Assembly: GCF_046630445.1 (NCBI RefSeq) | Contig: NC_092337.1 | Location: 187,060,501-187,124,500 of the forward strand | Origin: Rutidosis leptorrhynchoides | Taxonomy: Eukaryota > Streptophyta > Magnoliopsida > Asterales > Asteraceae | Reading direction: 5' to 3' | DNA length: 64,000 nt | Part shown: positions 32,321 through 45,573 of the stretch, in pieces | How positions within the stretch are numbered: the first letter of the stretch is position 1 | Layout: every line of letters begins with the position of its first letter | Program-made: the position numbers and the translations under genes | Notes under the pieces: generated by a model | Told to the model about the DNA's origin: nothing | Database searches by the model: none | What the model saw: only the letters and a program-made list of their open reading frames with translations

Positions 32321-34926
32321 GGTGTAACTTCAATTGGGACACATGAAAAACATTGTGAATCTATGTATTATCAGGTAATTTCAATTTGTATGCCACATGT
32401 CCAATTCGTTCAATAATCAAAAATGGCCCGTAATATTTTGGGGATAACTTGCAGTATTTTTGTGTTCGCAGAGTTAATTGTCAGTGTGGTTGCAGCTTCA
32501 CATATGCCCAATCATTCACCTTAAATTCACGGTCAGTTCGGTGTTTATCAGCTTGAGCTTTCATTCGATCTTATGCCCTTTTCAAGTGAAATTTTAGGGT
32601 TTGAATTACACTTTCTCGTGCAGTCATTGACCGATCTACAGCCGCAACTCTGCTCTCTCCTAGATTATAAGCGATTGGTGTTGGTGCAGGTTGTCCATAC
32701 ACAATTTCAAATGGTGTGGCTTGAATGGAAGAATGGAAACTGGTGTTATACCAGAATTCAGCTAAAGGAAGCCATTTGACCCAATCTTTGGGTTTATCAT
32801 GGTCATACAGCAGTAGGTAACAACCCAAACTACGGTTCACTACTTTAGTTTGGCCGTCGGACTGTGGATGGTAAGTTGTTGATAACTGTATGCTGACTTT
32901 TAAAAGCTTGAATAACTCTTTCCAAAACACACTGGTAAACAGTTTATCTCGATCACTTACAATAGTTTTTGGTAGACCATGTAAGAAATAGATATTTTCC
33001 AAGAAAACTTGAGCTACTGTATCAGCAGTGAAGGGATGAGCAAGTGGTAAGGAGTGAGCATACTTGCAAAGACGATCGACTACCACATATATCACAGTTT
33101 TGCCTTGTGAATTGGGTAATGACTCAATAAAATCCATGGATATATCCGACCATATTTGAGTTGAAATGGTTAATGGTTGGAGCAAGCCCGGGTACTTGTT
33201 GAGATCAGGTTTGCACTTTTGACATACTACACACTCTCGAATGTATTCCTTTACTTGTTTTTTGAGCTTCTTCGAGTAATAACATTGTGCTATTTTTTGT
33301 GCAGTAACATCAACACCAGAATGCCCCCCAACCGAATCGTCATGGAAGTGTTTAATGATGTTCAAGCGTTGCTGTGCATTGGCCCCCACGACTCTTTTAT
33401 TTTTCCTTAATAATTCACCATTTTGTAGTTTGTAATGCTTAACACTTCGACTGTTGGGATTGTTCTGTAATTGGCTAGTAAGTGGTTGTAAGTCGATATC
33501 ATTGGTCACACTTTCTTGTACTTGTTGATGGAAAGTAGCATAAATCGTAGTAGCATGCAGAGTATACAACTGTGTGGCCCCTTCCATCCTTGACAAAGCA
33601 TCAGCAGCCCCATTCTCAACCCCTTTTTTATATGTAATTTCAAAATCCAACCCAAGTAGCTTAGGTAACCAACGCATTTGAGTAGGAGTGGTAATGCGTT
33701 GATCCAATAAGTGCTTCAAACTCACATGATCCGTTTTAATTTTGAAGTGACGATCCAACAAGTATCCATACCACTTATCCAAGGCTAAAATGACAGCTAA
33801 AAATTCTTTTTCGTACGTAGATAAACTTTGATGCTATTTAGATAATGTTCTGCTCATGTAAGCGATGAGAAGTCCCTCTTGTTGCAATACAGCTCCAATG
33901 CCTATACCCGAAGCATCCATCTTGATGGTAAATTCCTTTGTAAGATCTGGTAGTGCTAATACCGGGGCTTGAATCATTTGTTGCTTTAGTTTATTGAAAG
34001 CTATGGAAGCATCTTCGGACCATTTGAAAGAGTCTTTTTTCAATAACTGAGTAAGTGGGGAACTAATAGAAGCATAACCTTGTATGAATCTTCTATAGTA
34101 CCCGGCCAAACCCAAAAACCCACGTAGTTGTTTGAGTATCTTTGGTTCGGGCCAATTATCCATTGCCTCTATTTTGGATGGATCAGTTGCTACACCCTTA
34201 GCCGATATGACATGCCCGAGATACTCTACTTGTGAGGTAGCAAACAAACATTTTGACATCTTGGCAAACAAAGTGTGTTTCCTCATTTCATTCAAAACTA
34301 ACCTCAAATGGTACACATGCTATTCAATGCTTGTGTTATACACAAGTATATTATCAAAAAAGACTAAGGTGAACTTTCTTAAGTTCGGCTTGAAAATATC
34401 ATTCATGAGGGCTTGAAAAGTAGCCGAAGCATTTGTTAATCCAAAGAGCATGACCAAAAATTCGTAATGGCCCTCGTGGGTTCTAAAGTCGTCTTAGCAA
34501 TATCGTCTTCAAACATACATATTTGGTGGTATCCGGATCTTAGATCCAATTTAGAATACACACTTGACCAGTGTAACTCATCAATGAGCTCCTCAATGAT
34601 TGGTATAGGAAATTGATCCTTAATGGTTTTAGAATTGAGTTGCCTATAGTCAACACACATACGCCACGACCCGTCTTTCTTTTTAACCATCACTATGGGT
34701 GAAGAAAAGGGACTTTGACTTGGTCTAATTACCCCCGTGGTTAACAATTCTTTCACCATTTTTCTAATGCATCCTTTTGGTTTAGAGGGTGACTATAGGG
34801 TCTTATATTTATTGGTTGGCTGCCCATTTCCAAAACAATCCTATGATCATATGATAGTTTTGGTGGCAATTAAGTTGGTACCTCAAACACATCATGATAC
34901 TCTAGTAACAAATCATTAAGTATGGG
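32321..34926 (-). pseudogene. Element F RT-RNase H-integrase, decayed
   Basis: Order on the minus strand: RT (VDYRQLN near 34650, catalytic motif near 34350), RNase H (KTDHVSLKHLL near 33720), integrase HHCC (33440-33200) and core (MDFIE, VSDRD, DGQTKVVNR), then an SH3-like end (HNVFHVSQLK). Lesions: TAA 34872-34870, a 1-nt deletion in an A run near 34761, a 1-nt loss near 34485, a stop near 34321, TAG near 33832, TAA near 32571 and a stop near 32360. The RT active site reads FFDN, not FFDD. The integrase Glu is Lys (DGQTK). This copy cannot act by itself. Confidence 0.93.
34922..34926. repeat. Target-site duplication of G (left copy; right copy 51695-51699)
   Basis: ATGGG on the left and ATGAG on the right. 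One mismatch fits a later G-to-A change. Element F's frame continues across if one copy is discounted. Confidence 0.8.
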
Positions 34927-36916
34927 TGATAATGCTAAAAACGAACATATATTTCATAGCATTATCCCTCAAGAAAGTCAAGCTTTTAGTTGCAATTGTT
35001 CTATTTACTAGTGATATTCGTTTAAATAATAAAAGGTGAAGACAAAAGACAGATGCGATGAATTGAAGACGCAAAAGACCAAAAAGCTCAAAAGTACAAA
35101 GTACAATCAAAGTGGTTCCAATTATTGATGAGAAACGTCTCAAAATTACAAGAGTACAAGCCAAAAAACGCAAAGTACAAGATATTAAATTATACGAAAG
35201 GACGTTCAAAAATCCGGAACCGAGACATGAACCAGCTTTCAACGTACAACGCAACGGATCGGAAATTATATATTAATTATGTATATAAATATAATATAAT
35301 ATATAATTAATTATATAAATTATATATTTATATTATATTTATAATAAAATCCGTCGGCAGACTAAGATCCAAACTTGGGTGAGCTGGAATCCACAGCTCC
35401 GCACTCGCGGAGCTTTGAAGACCAAAATGCACCGCACTCGCGGAGCACTCTCTACCTATAAAAGAACATGCATTTTGACGATTTATATATACCTTTTATA
35501 TTTTATATATATTTTTCTTTCCCCATTTTTATGTATCAAGTATCACTCCAAATCGTAATCTCAATTTGTAATTTTAATTTTAAGTTAGTGATAATAATAA
35601 GGATCGATTAGTCGAATGTTTTAAGGTTTTGTAAGTCGAAACTCTGTCCGTGTACCACTACGCTAATAACACCCACTGTAAGTTATGTTTATGTTATTTT
35701 CATTAATGTCTCGTAGCAAGTTATTATTATGCTTATTTAATGCCGAAGTAATCATGATGTTGGGCTAAATACTAAAATTGGGTAATTGAGCTTTGTACCA
35801 TAATTGGGGTTTGGACAAAAGAACGACACTTGTGAAAATTAGACTATGGGCAATTAATGGGCTTTATATTTGTTTAACTAAATAAAAGTTTGTTAATTTT
35901 AATATAAATATTTACAATTGGACATACCTATAAATAACCATATACACTCAATCGAACACGATGGGCAGGATATTTATATGTACGAATAATCGTTCATTTA
36001 ACCGGACACGGGAATGGATTAATAGTTAATAGACTTATTAAAACAAGGGTGAAATTATGTACAAGGACAGTTGGCATAATTGTTAACAAAGTATTAAAAC
36101 CTTGGGTTACACGCAGTCGACATCCTGGTGTAATTATTAAACAAAGTATTAAAACCTTGTTACAGTTTAAGTCCCCAATTAGTTGGAATATTTAACTTCG
36201 GATATAAGGATAATTTGACGAGGACACTTGCACTTTATATTTATGACTGATGGACTGTTATGGACAAAAACCAAACGGACATATTAAATAATCCAGGACA
36301 AAGAACAATTAACCCATGGGAATAAACTAAAATCAACACGTCAAACATCATGATTACGGAAGTTTAAATAAGCATAATTCCTTTATTTTCATATTTAATT
36401 GCACTTCTAATTATCACATTTTTATTTATTGTCATTGTATTTAATTGCACTTTTAATTATCGCACTTTTTAATTATCGCAATTTTATTTCATCGCACTTT
36501 TATTTATTGCAATTTCATTATCGTTATTTATTTTACGCTTTAAATTAAGTCTTTTATTTATTTAATATTTTACATTAGGTTTTAACTGCGACTAAAGTTT
36601 TAAAATCGACAAACCGGTCATTAAACGGTAAAAACCCCCTTTTTATAATAATATTATTACTTATATATATTTGTATTTTTATAAGATAAAACTAATATAG
36701 CGTTAAGCTTTGTTTAAAAGATTTCCCTGTGGAACGAACCGGACTTACTAAAAACTACACTACTGTACGATTAGGTACACTGCCTATAAGTGTTGTAGCA
36801 AGGTTTAGGTATATCCATTCTATAAATAAATAATTATCTTGTGTAAAATTGTATCATATTTAATAGTATTTCCTAGTAAAATATAAGCTATTTCATATAC
36901 GCCTCGCATAACATCA
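34927..36916 (+). repeat. Athila G 5' LTR (1990 bp)
   Basis: TGATAATGCTA to CATAACATCA. A 10-bp inverted repeat, GATAATGCTA (34928-34937) and TAGCATTATC (34957-34966), lies at its very start. Promoter: palindromes at 35397-35412 (CTCCGCACTCGCGGAG, one G lost) and 35432-35445, TATAAAA at 35457-35463. Confidence 0.95.
35397..35463 (+). promoter_or_regulatory. LTR G promoter: paired palindromes plus TATA box (5' copy)
   Basis: CTCCGCACTCGCGGAG (35397-35412), CCGCACTCGCGGAG (35432-35445), TATAAAA (35457-35463). The 3' LTR repeats it at 50174-50189, 50211-50222 and 50234-50240. Both palindromes have lost one central G relative to A, but keep the right arm. Confidence 0.55.
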
Positions 36917-38251
36917 AGTATTTTTGGCGCCGCTGCCGGGGAACTTAAACGCCGAAAGCGCAACGCTAAAAATAAGAAAAAAAAAGTTTTTATAAAATTT
37001 TTTGTTAAGTTCTTTTTATAAAAATATAAGTTTTAAAAATAATAAAAATATAAAAATACAAAAAGAAAAAAATATATATTTATATTTTTAAGAGTTTATA
37101 ATATTTATAAAGTAAATAAGTATTTTTATTTTAGTTTTAAAATTAAATTTTTATTTAAGTTATATTTATATTTTATAAAACAAAAAAACTGAAAAATAAA
37201 AAAATAAAAAAAATCTTATCCTGCATAAAAATTGGACCTATCTCAGCTGAAACTGAACCCTCCGCGACTCGCGGAGCTTTTGAACTGGACCATACCGCAC
37301 TCGCGGAGGTCCTCTGACAGGTCAAACCTGGTATTCATCTAATGCGAAATTAGGGTTTAATTATATTAATATTAATATTAATTAGGTTTTAATTTTAAAT
37401 TAATTAGTTTTAGTTTTTATTTAATTTGTATTTTTAAGTTATATTAAGTTTTATTAAATATAAAAAATTAATATTTTTATATAAAAATAATATTTTTATA
37501 AAAATTGTACTTTTTACAACTTTTAGTATATTTTTTATATTTTGTATCTTTTTATTCGTTTTAGCGTAATTTTTGTATTTTTCGCTCGTATTTAGTTTTA
37601 AGTCATAGTTTTTGCCATAGTTATTTTTACTTCTAGATTTTTAGGCTTTGCCGTAAAATCCCTTAAGTGCTTTTTCTTTAGACTAAGATTTAGGTGCTTT
37701 AGAATTTTGCGACGCCTTTTTAAGTTTTAGTTCCTTTTTAAGTTATTGCCATTTGGGATATAGTATTTCTTTTAAGCTTTAATATTTTTAGACGCAACTT
37801 TTAATTTTTAGTTTTTAGTGCCTTTTTTAAGTTTAGACGCGCTACTTTCTTATTTTTATTTTTCGACGGCTATTATTTTTCACCTTTTTATTTTTTCGAC
37901 GTTTTTCGACGCGCTCTTTTTCTTTCTTATTTCTCGCCATTCTAGTTTTTAGGACTTAGAATTTTCTCTATTTCTTATCTAATATTTCTTTAAATTTCAA
38001 ACAAAAAATTGTTTTAAGTGGTTAAATTGATAGACATCAAACTTTTCTGGTTCGTAGTAATAGTTGGATTTGTACGTGGACCGGGTTATTGGAGCCAAAC
38101 AATACTCAATTATATTGAGACCAAACGAATCCTGCCCCTCTGCTGCATCTTTTGGCTATTCGAAACGTGAGCAAAATCAGAAAAGTCTATTAATTGGATA
38201 ACTTATATAATTTTTCTTTCTTTTTAAAAAAACTAATAGGATATTCAGTGA
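36917..38251 (+). other. Athila G leader with primer-binding site
   Basis: Primer site TGGCGCCGCTGCCGGGGA at 36925-36942, 8 nt after the LTR, fitting tRNA-Asp. The leader is about 1.3 kb and AT-rich, with palindromes at 37260-37276 (perfect CTCCGCGACTCGCGGAG) and 37295-37309. A stretch near 38030-38200 is strongly conserved with B's leader. No ATG-started ORF is kept in both. Confidence 0.85.
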
Positions 38252-41200
38252 ATGAACCGAGCAAAACGTTCACCACCTTTTGTACGTTCACCACCTGTAA
38301 CTCGATCAAGACATCTAGTAAATATTGTTGCCGTTGATTTTTCTTTAGAATCGTCATCCAGTCGACCAACTACTCCAATTCAAATTTCCGATAATCCATT
38401 TTTTGAACCCGACCTCACAATTGAGAATCCGGAGAATATTCAGGGACGATTTCGAGATCCTGAACCACTAATCTTTCCTCCGGAACCACCAATCATTCAA
38501 ACAGAGATTGTTGAGAAACCAACCATTAAATCAGAATCCTCTATTGATTCAGATTCAACAAATTCAATCATGGAAAATCTGGAACCTCTAAGTATGGAAG
38601 ACCGAATGAGAGCTAAACGCACTGGCCAAGGTCACGCAATTACTCAACCAGACATAAATGCGCCAGATTATGAAATCAAAGGACAAATTCTACACATGGT
38701 GACTAATCAATGCCAATTTAGTGGTGCGCCGAAGGAAGATCCAAATGAACATCTTCGTACCTTTAATAGGATCTGCACTCTATTTAAAATAAGAGAAGTT
38801 GAAGATGAACAGATATATCTCATGTTATTTCCCTGGACTTTAAAGGGAGAAGCCAAAGATTGGTTAGAATCGTTACCTGAAGGGGCGATTGATATATGGG
38901 ACGTTTTAGTTGAAAAATTTCTTAAACAATTCTTTTCGGCATCTAAAGCTGTAAGACTTCAAGGAGAAATTGTTACGTTCACACAGAAGCTAAATGAAAT
39001 TCTATATGAGGTGTGGACACGATTTGGAAAGTTATTGAGAGGATGTCCGCAACATAGTTTAGACACTTGTCAAATAGTACAAATATTCTACCAAGGATGC
39101 GACATCAGTACAAGGAAAGACATAGACATAGCAGCTGGTGGTTCCATTATGAAGAAAACAGAAACTGATGCTTATAAAATTATTGATAACACTGCTTCCC
39201 ACTCACATGAGTGGCACCAAGAAAAAGATATCGTTAGATCATCTAAAGCAGCTAGAGCCGATTCTAGCCATGACTTAGATTCCATTTCTGCAAAGATAGA
39301 TGCTGTCGAGAGACGAATGGAAAAGATGACTAAGGATATACACTCAATACGAATTAGTTGTGAGCAGTGTGGAGGACCACATTTGACAAAAGATTGTCTC
39401 AGTATTGAACTAACAATGGAACAAAGAGAGAATGTTTCATACATAAACCAAAGGCCTGGAAATAATTATCAGAATAATTATCAACCGCCAAGACCAATCT
39501 ACAATCAAAATCAGAATTATAATCGAAATGTTCCATACAACAACCAACAAGGTCCTAGCAATCAACAAGTATCCAATAATACTTACAATTAGTAAAGACC
39601 TAATTTTCAAAACAAACCACCACAAACCGATGATAAAAAGCCAAATTTAGAAGATATGATGACGAAGCTAGTTGAATCTCAAACGCAGTTTTTCACATCT
39701 CAGAAACAAACCAATGAACAAAATGCTCAAGTATTTAGAAATCAACAAACTTCTATTCAAAATTTGGAACAAGAAGTAAGTAACCTAGCAAGGTTAATAG
39801 GTGAAAGAAAACCGGAAAGTCTACCTAGTGATACAAATGCTAACCCCCGGAATAAAACAGCTAAAGCCATTACCACAAGAAGTGGTATTACACTTAAACC
39901 ACCTGAAATACCTGTAATTTCTGATGAAGCTATTCCTACTCCACAAGAACCACAACCTGAACAAGATAAGGAAAAAGAACCGGTAGTTGAAAAGGTTAAT
40001 GAAGATAACACAGTTAAGGCTAAACCTTATGTTAAACCATATCAACCACCACTTCCTTACCCGAGTAAAATGAGAAAAGAGAGACTTGAAGCCGAGCAAT
40101 CCAAATTCTTGGATATGTTTAAACAAATAAATGTCAATCTTCCTTTCATTGATGTGATTTCAGGAATGCCTAGATATGCTAAATTTCTGAAAGATCTAAT
40201 CACGAATAGAAAGAAAATGGAAGAACTCTCGGCTGTTACTATGAATGCTAATTGTTCTGCAGTGCTGTTGAATAAGATACCAGAAAAATTATCAGATCCA
40301 GGAAGTTTCACAATTCCATGTTTTCTGGGTAGTCTTAGTTCAATAGAACCATTGGCAGACTTAGGTGCTAGTATAAATTTAATGCCGTATTAACTATACG
40401 CTAAACTAGACCTTGGAGAATTGAAACCAACAAGAATAAGTATACAACTAGCTGATAGATCAATAAAATATCCTAGAGAAATAATGAAGAACTTGCTAGT
40501 TAAAGTTGGTACTTTAGTATTTCCAGTAGATTTTGTTGTTCTGGACATGGAAGAAGATTCTCAAGTTCCTCTCATATTAGGAAGACCATTCTTAAACACG
40601 GCTAAAGCAATGATAGACGTGTTTGGTAAGAAACTGACCCTAAGTATAGAGGACGAGAGTGTTACCTTTTCAGTTGATAGAGTAATGCAGCAACCACAAT
40701 CTGCAGATGATACATGCTATTATATTCAAACTATAGATTCACATGCAGAATTGTTAGAAGAATTTCCAGAATTACAAGGAACATGAGAATGTTCTTTAGG
40801 AGAAGGTACTGAACCAATTGATGAAACTGAAATGTTAGCAACACTTATGGCTAATGGATATGAACCAACAACAGAAGAAATTCAAATGTTAAAAGAAGAA
40901 GACAGATATCGATATAAATCATCGATAGAAGAACCACCGACATTAGAGTTAAAGCCACTTCCAAACCATTTGGAATATGCTTATTTACATGGTGAATCTG
41001 AATTACCTGTAATAATATCATATTCTCTTACTGAAAATGAAAAATCTCAACTTATTTCTGTGTTAAAAGCTCATAAACCAGCTATTGCATGGAAGATTCA
41101 TGACATTAAAGGAATAAGTCCTTCGTATTGCACACATAAAATCCTTATGGAAGAAGGTCATAAAACATATGTGCAACGTCAAAGAAGACTAAATCCTAAT

Positions 41201-43851
41201 ATGTAAGAAGTTGTTAAGAAAGAAATTATTAAACTGCTTGATGCAGGTTTAATTAATCCAATCTCTGCTAGTCCATGGGTAAGCCCAGTTCAATGCGTGC
41301 CTAAAAAGGGTGGCATGACTGTCGTTACAAATGAGAAAAATGAGCTTATTCCTACTAGGACTGTAACAGGATGGCGTGTTTGTATTGATTATAGAAAATT
41401 AAATGACGCCACCAGAAAAGATCACTTTCCCTTACCTTTTATTGATCAAATGTTGGAAAGATTAGCCGGAAATAGTTACTATTGTTTTCTTGATAGTTTT
41501 TCCGGATATTTTCAAATTTCAATAGCACCCGAGGATCAAGAGAAAACCACATTCACGTGCCCTTATGGTACTTTTGCTTACAAACGCATGCCATTTGGAC
41601 TTTGCAATGCCCCTGCAACCTTTCAAAGGTGCATGATGGCGATTTTTCACAACATGATAGAAGAATGCATGGAAGTTTTCATGGATAACTTTTCAGTCTT
41701 TGGTGATACTTTTGAAACATGTCTAGTTAATCTTGAACGAATGCTTATTAGATGTGAACAATCAAATCTAGTTCTTAATTGGGAGAAATGCCATTTCATG
41801 GTGAAAGAAGGCATCGTTCTTGGTCATAAAATTTCAAAAGAAGGAATTGAAGTGGATAGAGCTAAAGTAGATGTAATTGCTAAACTTCCACATCCCACCA
41901 ATGTTAGAGGAGTTAGGAGTTTTCTAGGGCATGCCAGTTTTTACCGACGTTTCATAAAAGATTTTTCTAAAATTGCCACTTCTATGAATAAACTCCTAGA
42001 AAAGGATGCTCCATTCATCTTTTCAGATGAATGCATCAAATCTTTTAATATTCTTAAAGAAAAACTCACTAATGCGACGATCATGATAACTCCAAATTGG
42101 AATCTACCGTTTGAACTAATGTGCGATGCAAGTGATTTTGCAATGGGAGCCGTTTTAGGACAAAGGATTGAAAAACAATTTCAACCTATATATTATGCTA
42201 GTAAAATGTTACAAGGAGCACAAACAAATTACACAACTACTGAAAAAGAACTCCTTGCTATTGTCTTTGCTTTTGACAAATTTCGATCATATCTCGTTCT
42301 AGCTAAAAAGTTAGTCTATACCGACCATTCTGCTCTTAGATACCTATTTTCGAAACAAGATGCTAAACCAAGATTAATCTGTTGGATCTTACTCTTACAA
42401 GAGTTCGATATTGAAATCCGAGATAAAAAGGGAGCAGAAAATCTCGCAGCTGATCATCTTTCTCGTCTTGAAAATCATGAATTAGAAGTTCTAAATGAAT
42501 CGGCCATACAAGACAACTTTCCTGATGAATATCTATTGAAGATAGATTATAATAAAATTCCATGGTTTGCAGACTATGCAAACTACTTAGTATATGGATT
42601 CCTTGAAAAAGGATTATCGTACCAAAAATGAAAGAAATTCTTTAGTGATATAAAACACTATTTCTGGGAAGATCCACATTTGTTTAAAACTTGTCCAGAT
42701 GGAATAATACGCCGATGTGTATTCGGAGATGAAGCTAGTAAAATTTTAAACCATTGTCACACAGGACCAATAGGAGGGCATTATGGGCCTCAACTCACAG
42801 CAAGAAAAGTTTATGATGCTGGATTCTATTGGCCTACAATTTACAAAGACGCACACCTTCTTTGCAAATCCTGTGATGCATGTCAAAGGGCCGAAAAATA
42901 AGTCAACGTGATGAAATGCCACAAAATGTCATTCAAGTATGTGAAGTATTTGACATTTGGGGTATTGACTTTATGGGTCCATTTTCAAAATCTCATAATA
43001 ATCTCTACTTTCTCGTAGCCATTGATTATGTATCTAAATGGGCGGAAGCACAAGCTCTCCCAACTAACGATGCACGAGTTGTAGTCAACTTTTTAAAACA
43101 TCTTTTTGCAAGGTTTGGAACACCGAAAGCTTTAATAAGTGATCGGGGAACTCATTTCTGTAATAACCAACTTGAGAAAGTGCTCAAAAGATATGGAGTA
43201 ACTCATAAAATCTCCACCGCATATCATCCACAGACAAGTGGACAATTTGAAAATACCAACCGAGCTTTAAAACGTATTCTAGAAAAAACCGTAGGATCAA
43301 ATCCGAAGGAATGGTACATAAAATTGGAGGATGCACACTGGGCTTTTAGAACAGCCTACAAAACTCCAATTGGAACCACACCTTTTAAACTCATTTACGA
43401 AAAAGCATGTCATCTTCCAGTAGAAATTGAACATAAAGTATTTTGGGCTTTGAAGACATGTAATCTTGATTTACATGAAGCTGAACGTCTACGATTAAGT
43501 AAACTAAACGAATTAGAAGAATTAAGACATGAAGCATACGAAAATTCGTTAATCTATAAGGAAAGAACGAAGAAATGGCATGATAAAAGAATCAGAAGTT
43601 CAAAAGAATTTAAAGAAGGAGACATAGTTCTTCTTTTCAATTCACGATTCAAGCTATTTCCTGGAAAATTGAAATCAAGATGGTCTGGACCATTCTAAGT
43701 CAAAAGAGTTTTCCCATACGGAACAATAGAATTAATAAATTCAAATGGGATTGAATTTAAGGTTAATGGTCACAGAGTTAAACATTACATAGATAGTCCA
43801 ATGGAAGTTGACAACGAAGTTAATCACAATTTCGATACCACAGCTAACTAA
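38252..43851 (+). pseudogene. Athila gag-pol, decayed (copy G)
   Basis: Colinear with B's intact gag-pol from ATG 38252 to TAA 43849-43851. Six in-frame stops: TAG 39590-39592, TAA 40391-40393, TGA 40784-40786, TAA 41204-41206, TGA 42629-42631, TAA 43696-43698. One base is lost near 42893, so integrase continues in another frame from about 42880. The RT active site reads FMDN instead of FMDD. Gag core, knuckle [18 protein letters not shown] protease, RNase H and integrase remain recognisable. The CGA-to-TGA and CAG-to-TAG changes fit methylation-driven decay, but not all stops are transitions. Confidence 0.95.
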
Positions 43852-44022
43852 GTGTGGGGAGAATCAAGTCTTTAAAGGATAAAATGTATTTCTGTTAGAG
43901 TTAGATTTTCTGTTTTCGTGTAGTTCTCGGAAATGGAACTGGAATGGTCTTTCCTTAGCAGACCCTAAAGAACTAGTCTTCTCCCCCCATTCTGAATTTT
44001 TATTTTTTTTAGGTTTTACGAG

Positions 44023-44439
44023 ATGAAGACTTCCTGTGAATTAAACCATGGTCTAATGCTACACGCTTTGATCTCTAAACGTAATAATGACACACTTCCA
44101 AGTGAAATAGTATCATTAATCAGAGGTAAATTGGACGGAGTAAGAAAAGAATCCAGAAACGAAAATAATAAGTTACAGTTTGGTAAAGGAAAATCAACAT
44201 CCGCAGCGAAAAGAAGAGCACGACACCTTGAAAGATGTCACAAATGCGGAAAATGGTCACACGAAGGTAAATGTTCAAATAATCAAACCTATTCAAATAC
44301 CGAATTTGTTACTTTATGCAGAGATGGACCGTTCATATGTTTAGAAGAAAAAACGTTAAATGCTCGAGGTTTCGCCTATGTAGCTATGGAAAACCAATTA
44401 GTACGACTATCTTATGAGTGGGCTAAAGCATATCACTAA
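44023..44439 (+). CDS. Accessory zinc-knuckle-like ORF (copy G)
   Basis: Same length (138 residues) and place as the copy A ORF: ATG 171 nt after the gag-pol stop, knuckle CHKCGKWSHEGKC kept, basic KRRARHLER kept, about 84% identical. It is open although the neighbouring gag-pol has seven lesions. Differences cluster in the N-terminal third and the last eight residues; the centre from LQFGKGK to LEEKT is nearly invariant. Function unknown; nucleic-acid binding is a guess from the motif. Confidence 0.7.
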   Translation: MKTSCELNHGLMLHALISKRNNDTLPSEIVSLIRGKLDGVRKESRNENNKLQFGKGKSTSAAKRRARHLERCHKCGKWSHEGKCSNNQTYSNTEFVTLCRDGPFICLEEKTLNARGFAYVAMENQLVRLSYEWAKAYH

Positions 44440-45573
44440 GAATACTATCTCACAGGTAAGTTTGTACAGTTTTCAGTTTTTAGTTTTTATTTTTATTTTT
44501 ATTTTTAACCTTTTGATAATAAACGCTAATTTGTTCGCTATAAAGTATTAAATTGGTATTCGATAAAATTAGGTATGCATGACCGAAATTATTGATATCA
44601 TACAAAAATTTATTACATCACTGCGAAATTTACCGTTTATTCTTAAGGTATAAATATCTTTAATCAATCAACCCAAAATATTTCAAAAATTCGTCATGAG
44701 TTAAATTAGGTCGTTGAACCGAAATTACATTACCGAAAAGAGGGGCGTATATTTTTGATAATATTTGATTGATTAAAGTGGAATAAAAGACCAAAAAGAT
44801 TTTTAATTTTATTTTTGCTTTGTTTTTAAAATTAATATTAAAATAATATTGTAAACTTGTTAAAATTAATATATATTTAAAATTGTAAATATTTGAAAAA
44901 TTAATATTTTTAATATAAATTTGTATGAAAACAAAAATATAATTTAAGTTTGGTGTGAATTTTTAATATGAATTTTTAATTTTATGCATTTTAAATTTAA
45001 GTTTGGTGTAAATTTAAAAACAAAAATTTACTTTATTTTGCTAAGTTAAAAATATGATTTTTAAAATTCGTCGTGAGTTGAAGACTAGGTCGTTGAACCG
45101 AAATTGCTTTACCCGAGGGAGGGACGAGAAATTTTATTATCATTATTTTTAATCTTATTGAACTAAAGTATGCCAAAAACAGTAAAAACCCCAAAAATCT
45201 TTGCTTTTAAAACAATGTTTTGAAATGACGAAATTTTAAAATTTTGTCGAGGGACGGACTAGAACATCGTTCCGAAACAACCTCGTCCTAAATAAAAGGA
45301 AAAACAAAATTTTAAATTTAATTTATGTTTTGATAGTATAAGGTTTTATATAAAAAAAATAAAAAAATAAAAAAAATAGCCGCAACTCGCGGAGGTTTTG
45401 GTGGGACCACCACTGCACTAGCGGAGCTTATAAAATCCAGAAAAAATATATAACTGGTCGAACAGACCAGCTTGTACACCACCCACACCCATTTTCTGCG
45501 AAAAACACACACAAAAAATTGCCCAAATTCATGATTTTTCACCATTTTTCAGCAAATCTTTCATAAAATCACA
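44440..45573 (+). promoter_or_regulatory. Athila G pol-env spacer with decayed palindrome pair and TATA-like box
   Basis: Non-coding, colinear with A's spacer. ACCGAAATT motifs at 44561-44600, 44693-44750 and 45067-45127; AAGTTTGGTGTG near 44944. Palindromes are partly eroded: CCGCAACTCGCGGAGG 45380-45395 and GCACTAGCGGAG 45415-45426. They are followed at once by TATAAAA at 45429-45435, about 140 bp before env exon 1. This mirrors the LTR promoter layout. Confidence 0.5.
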
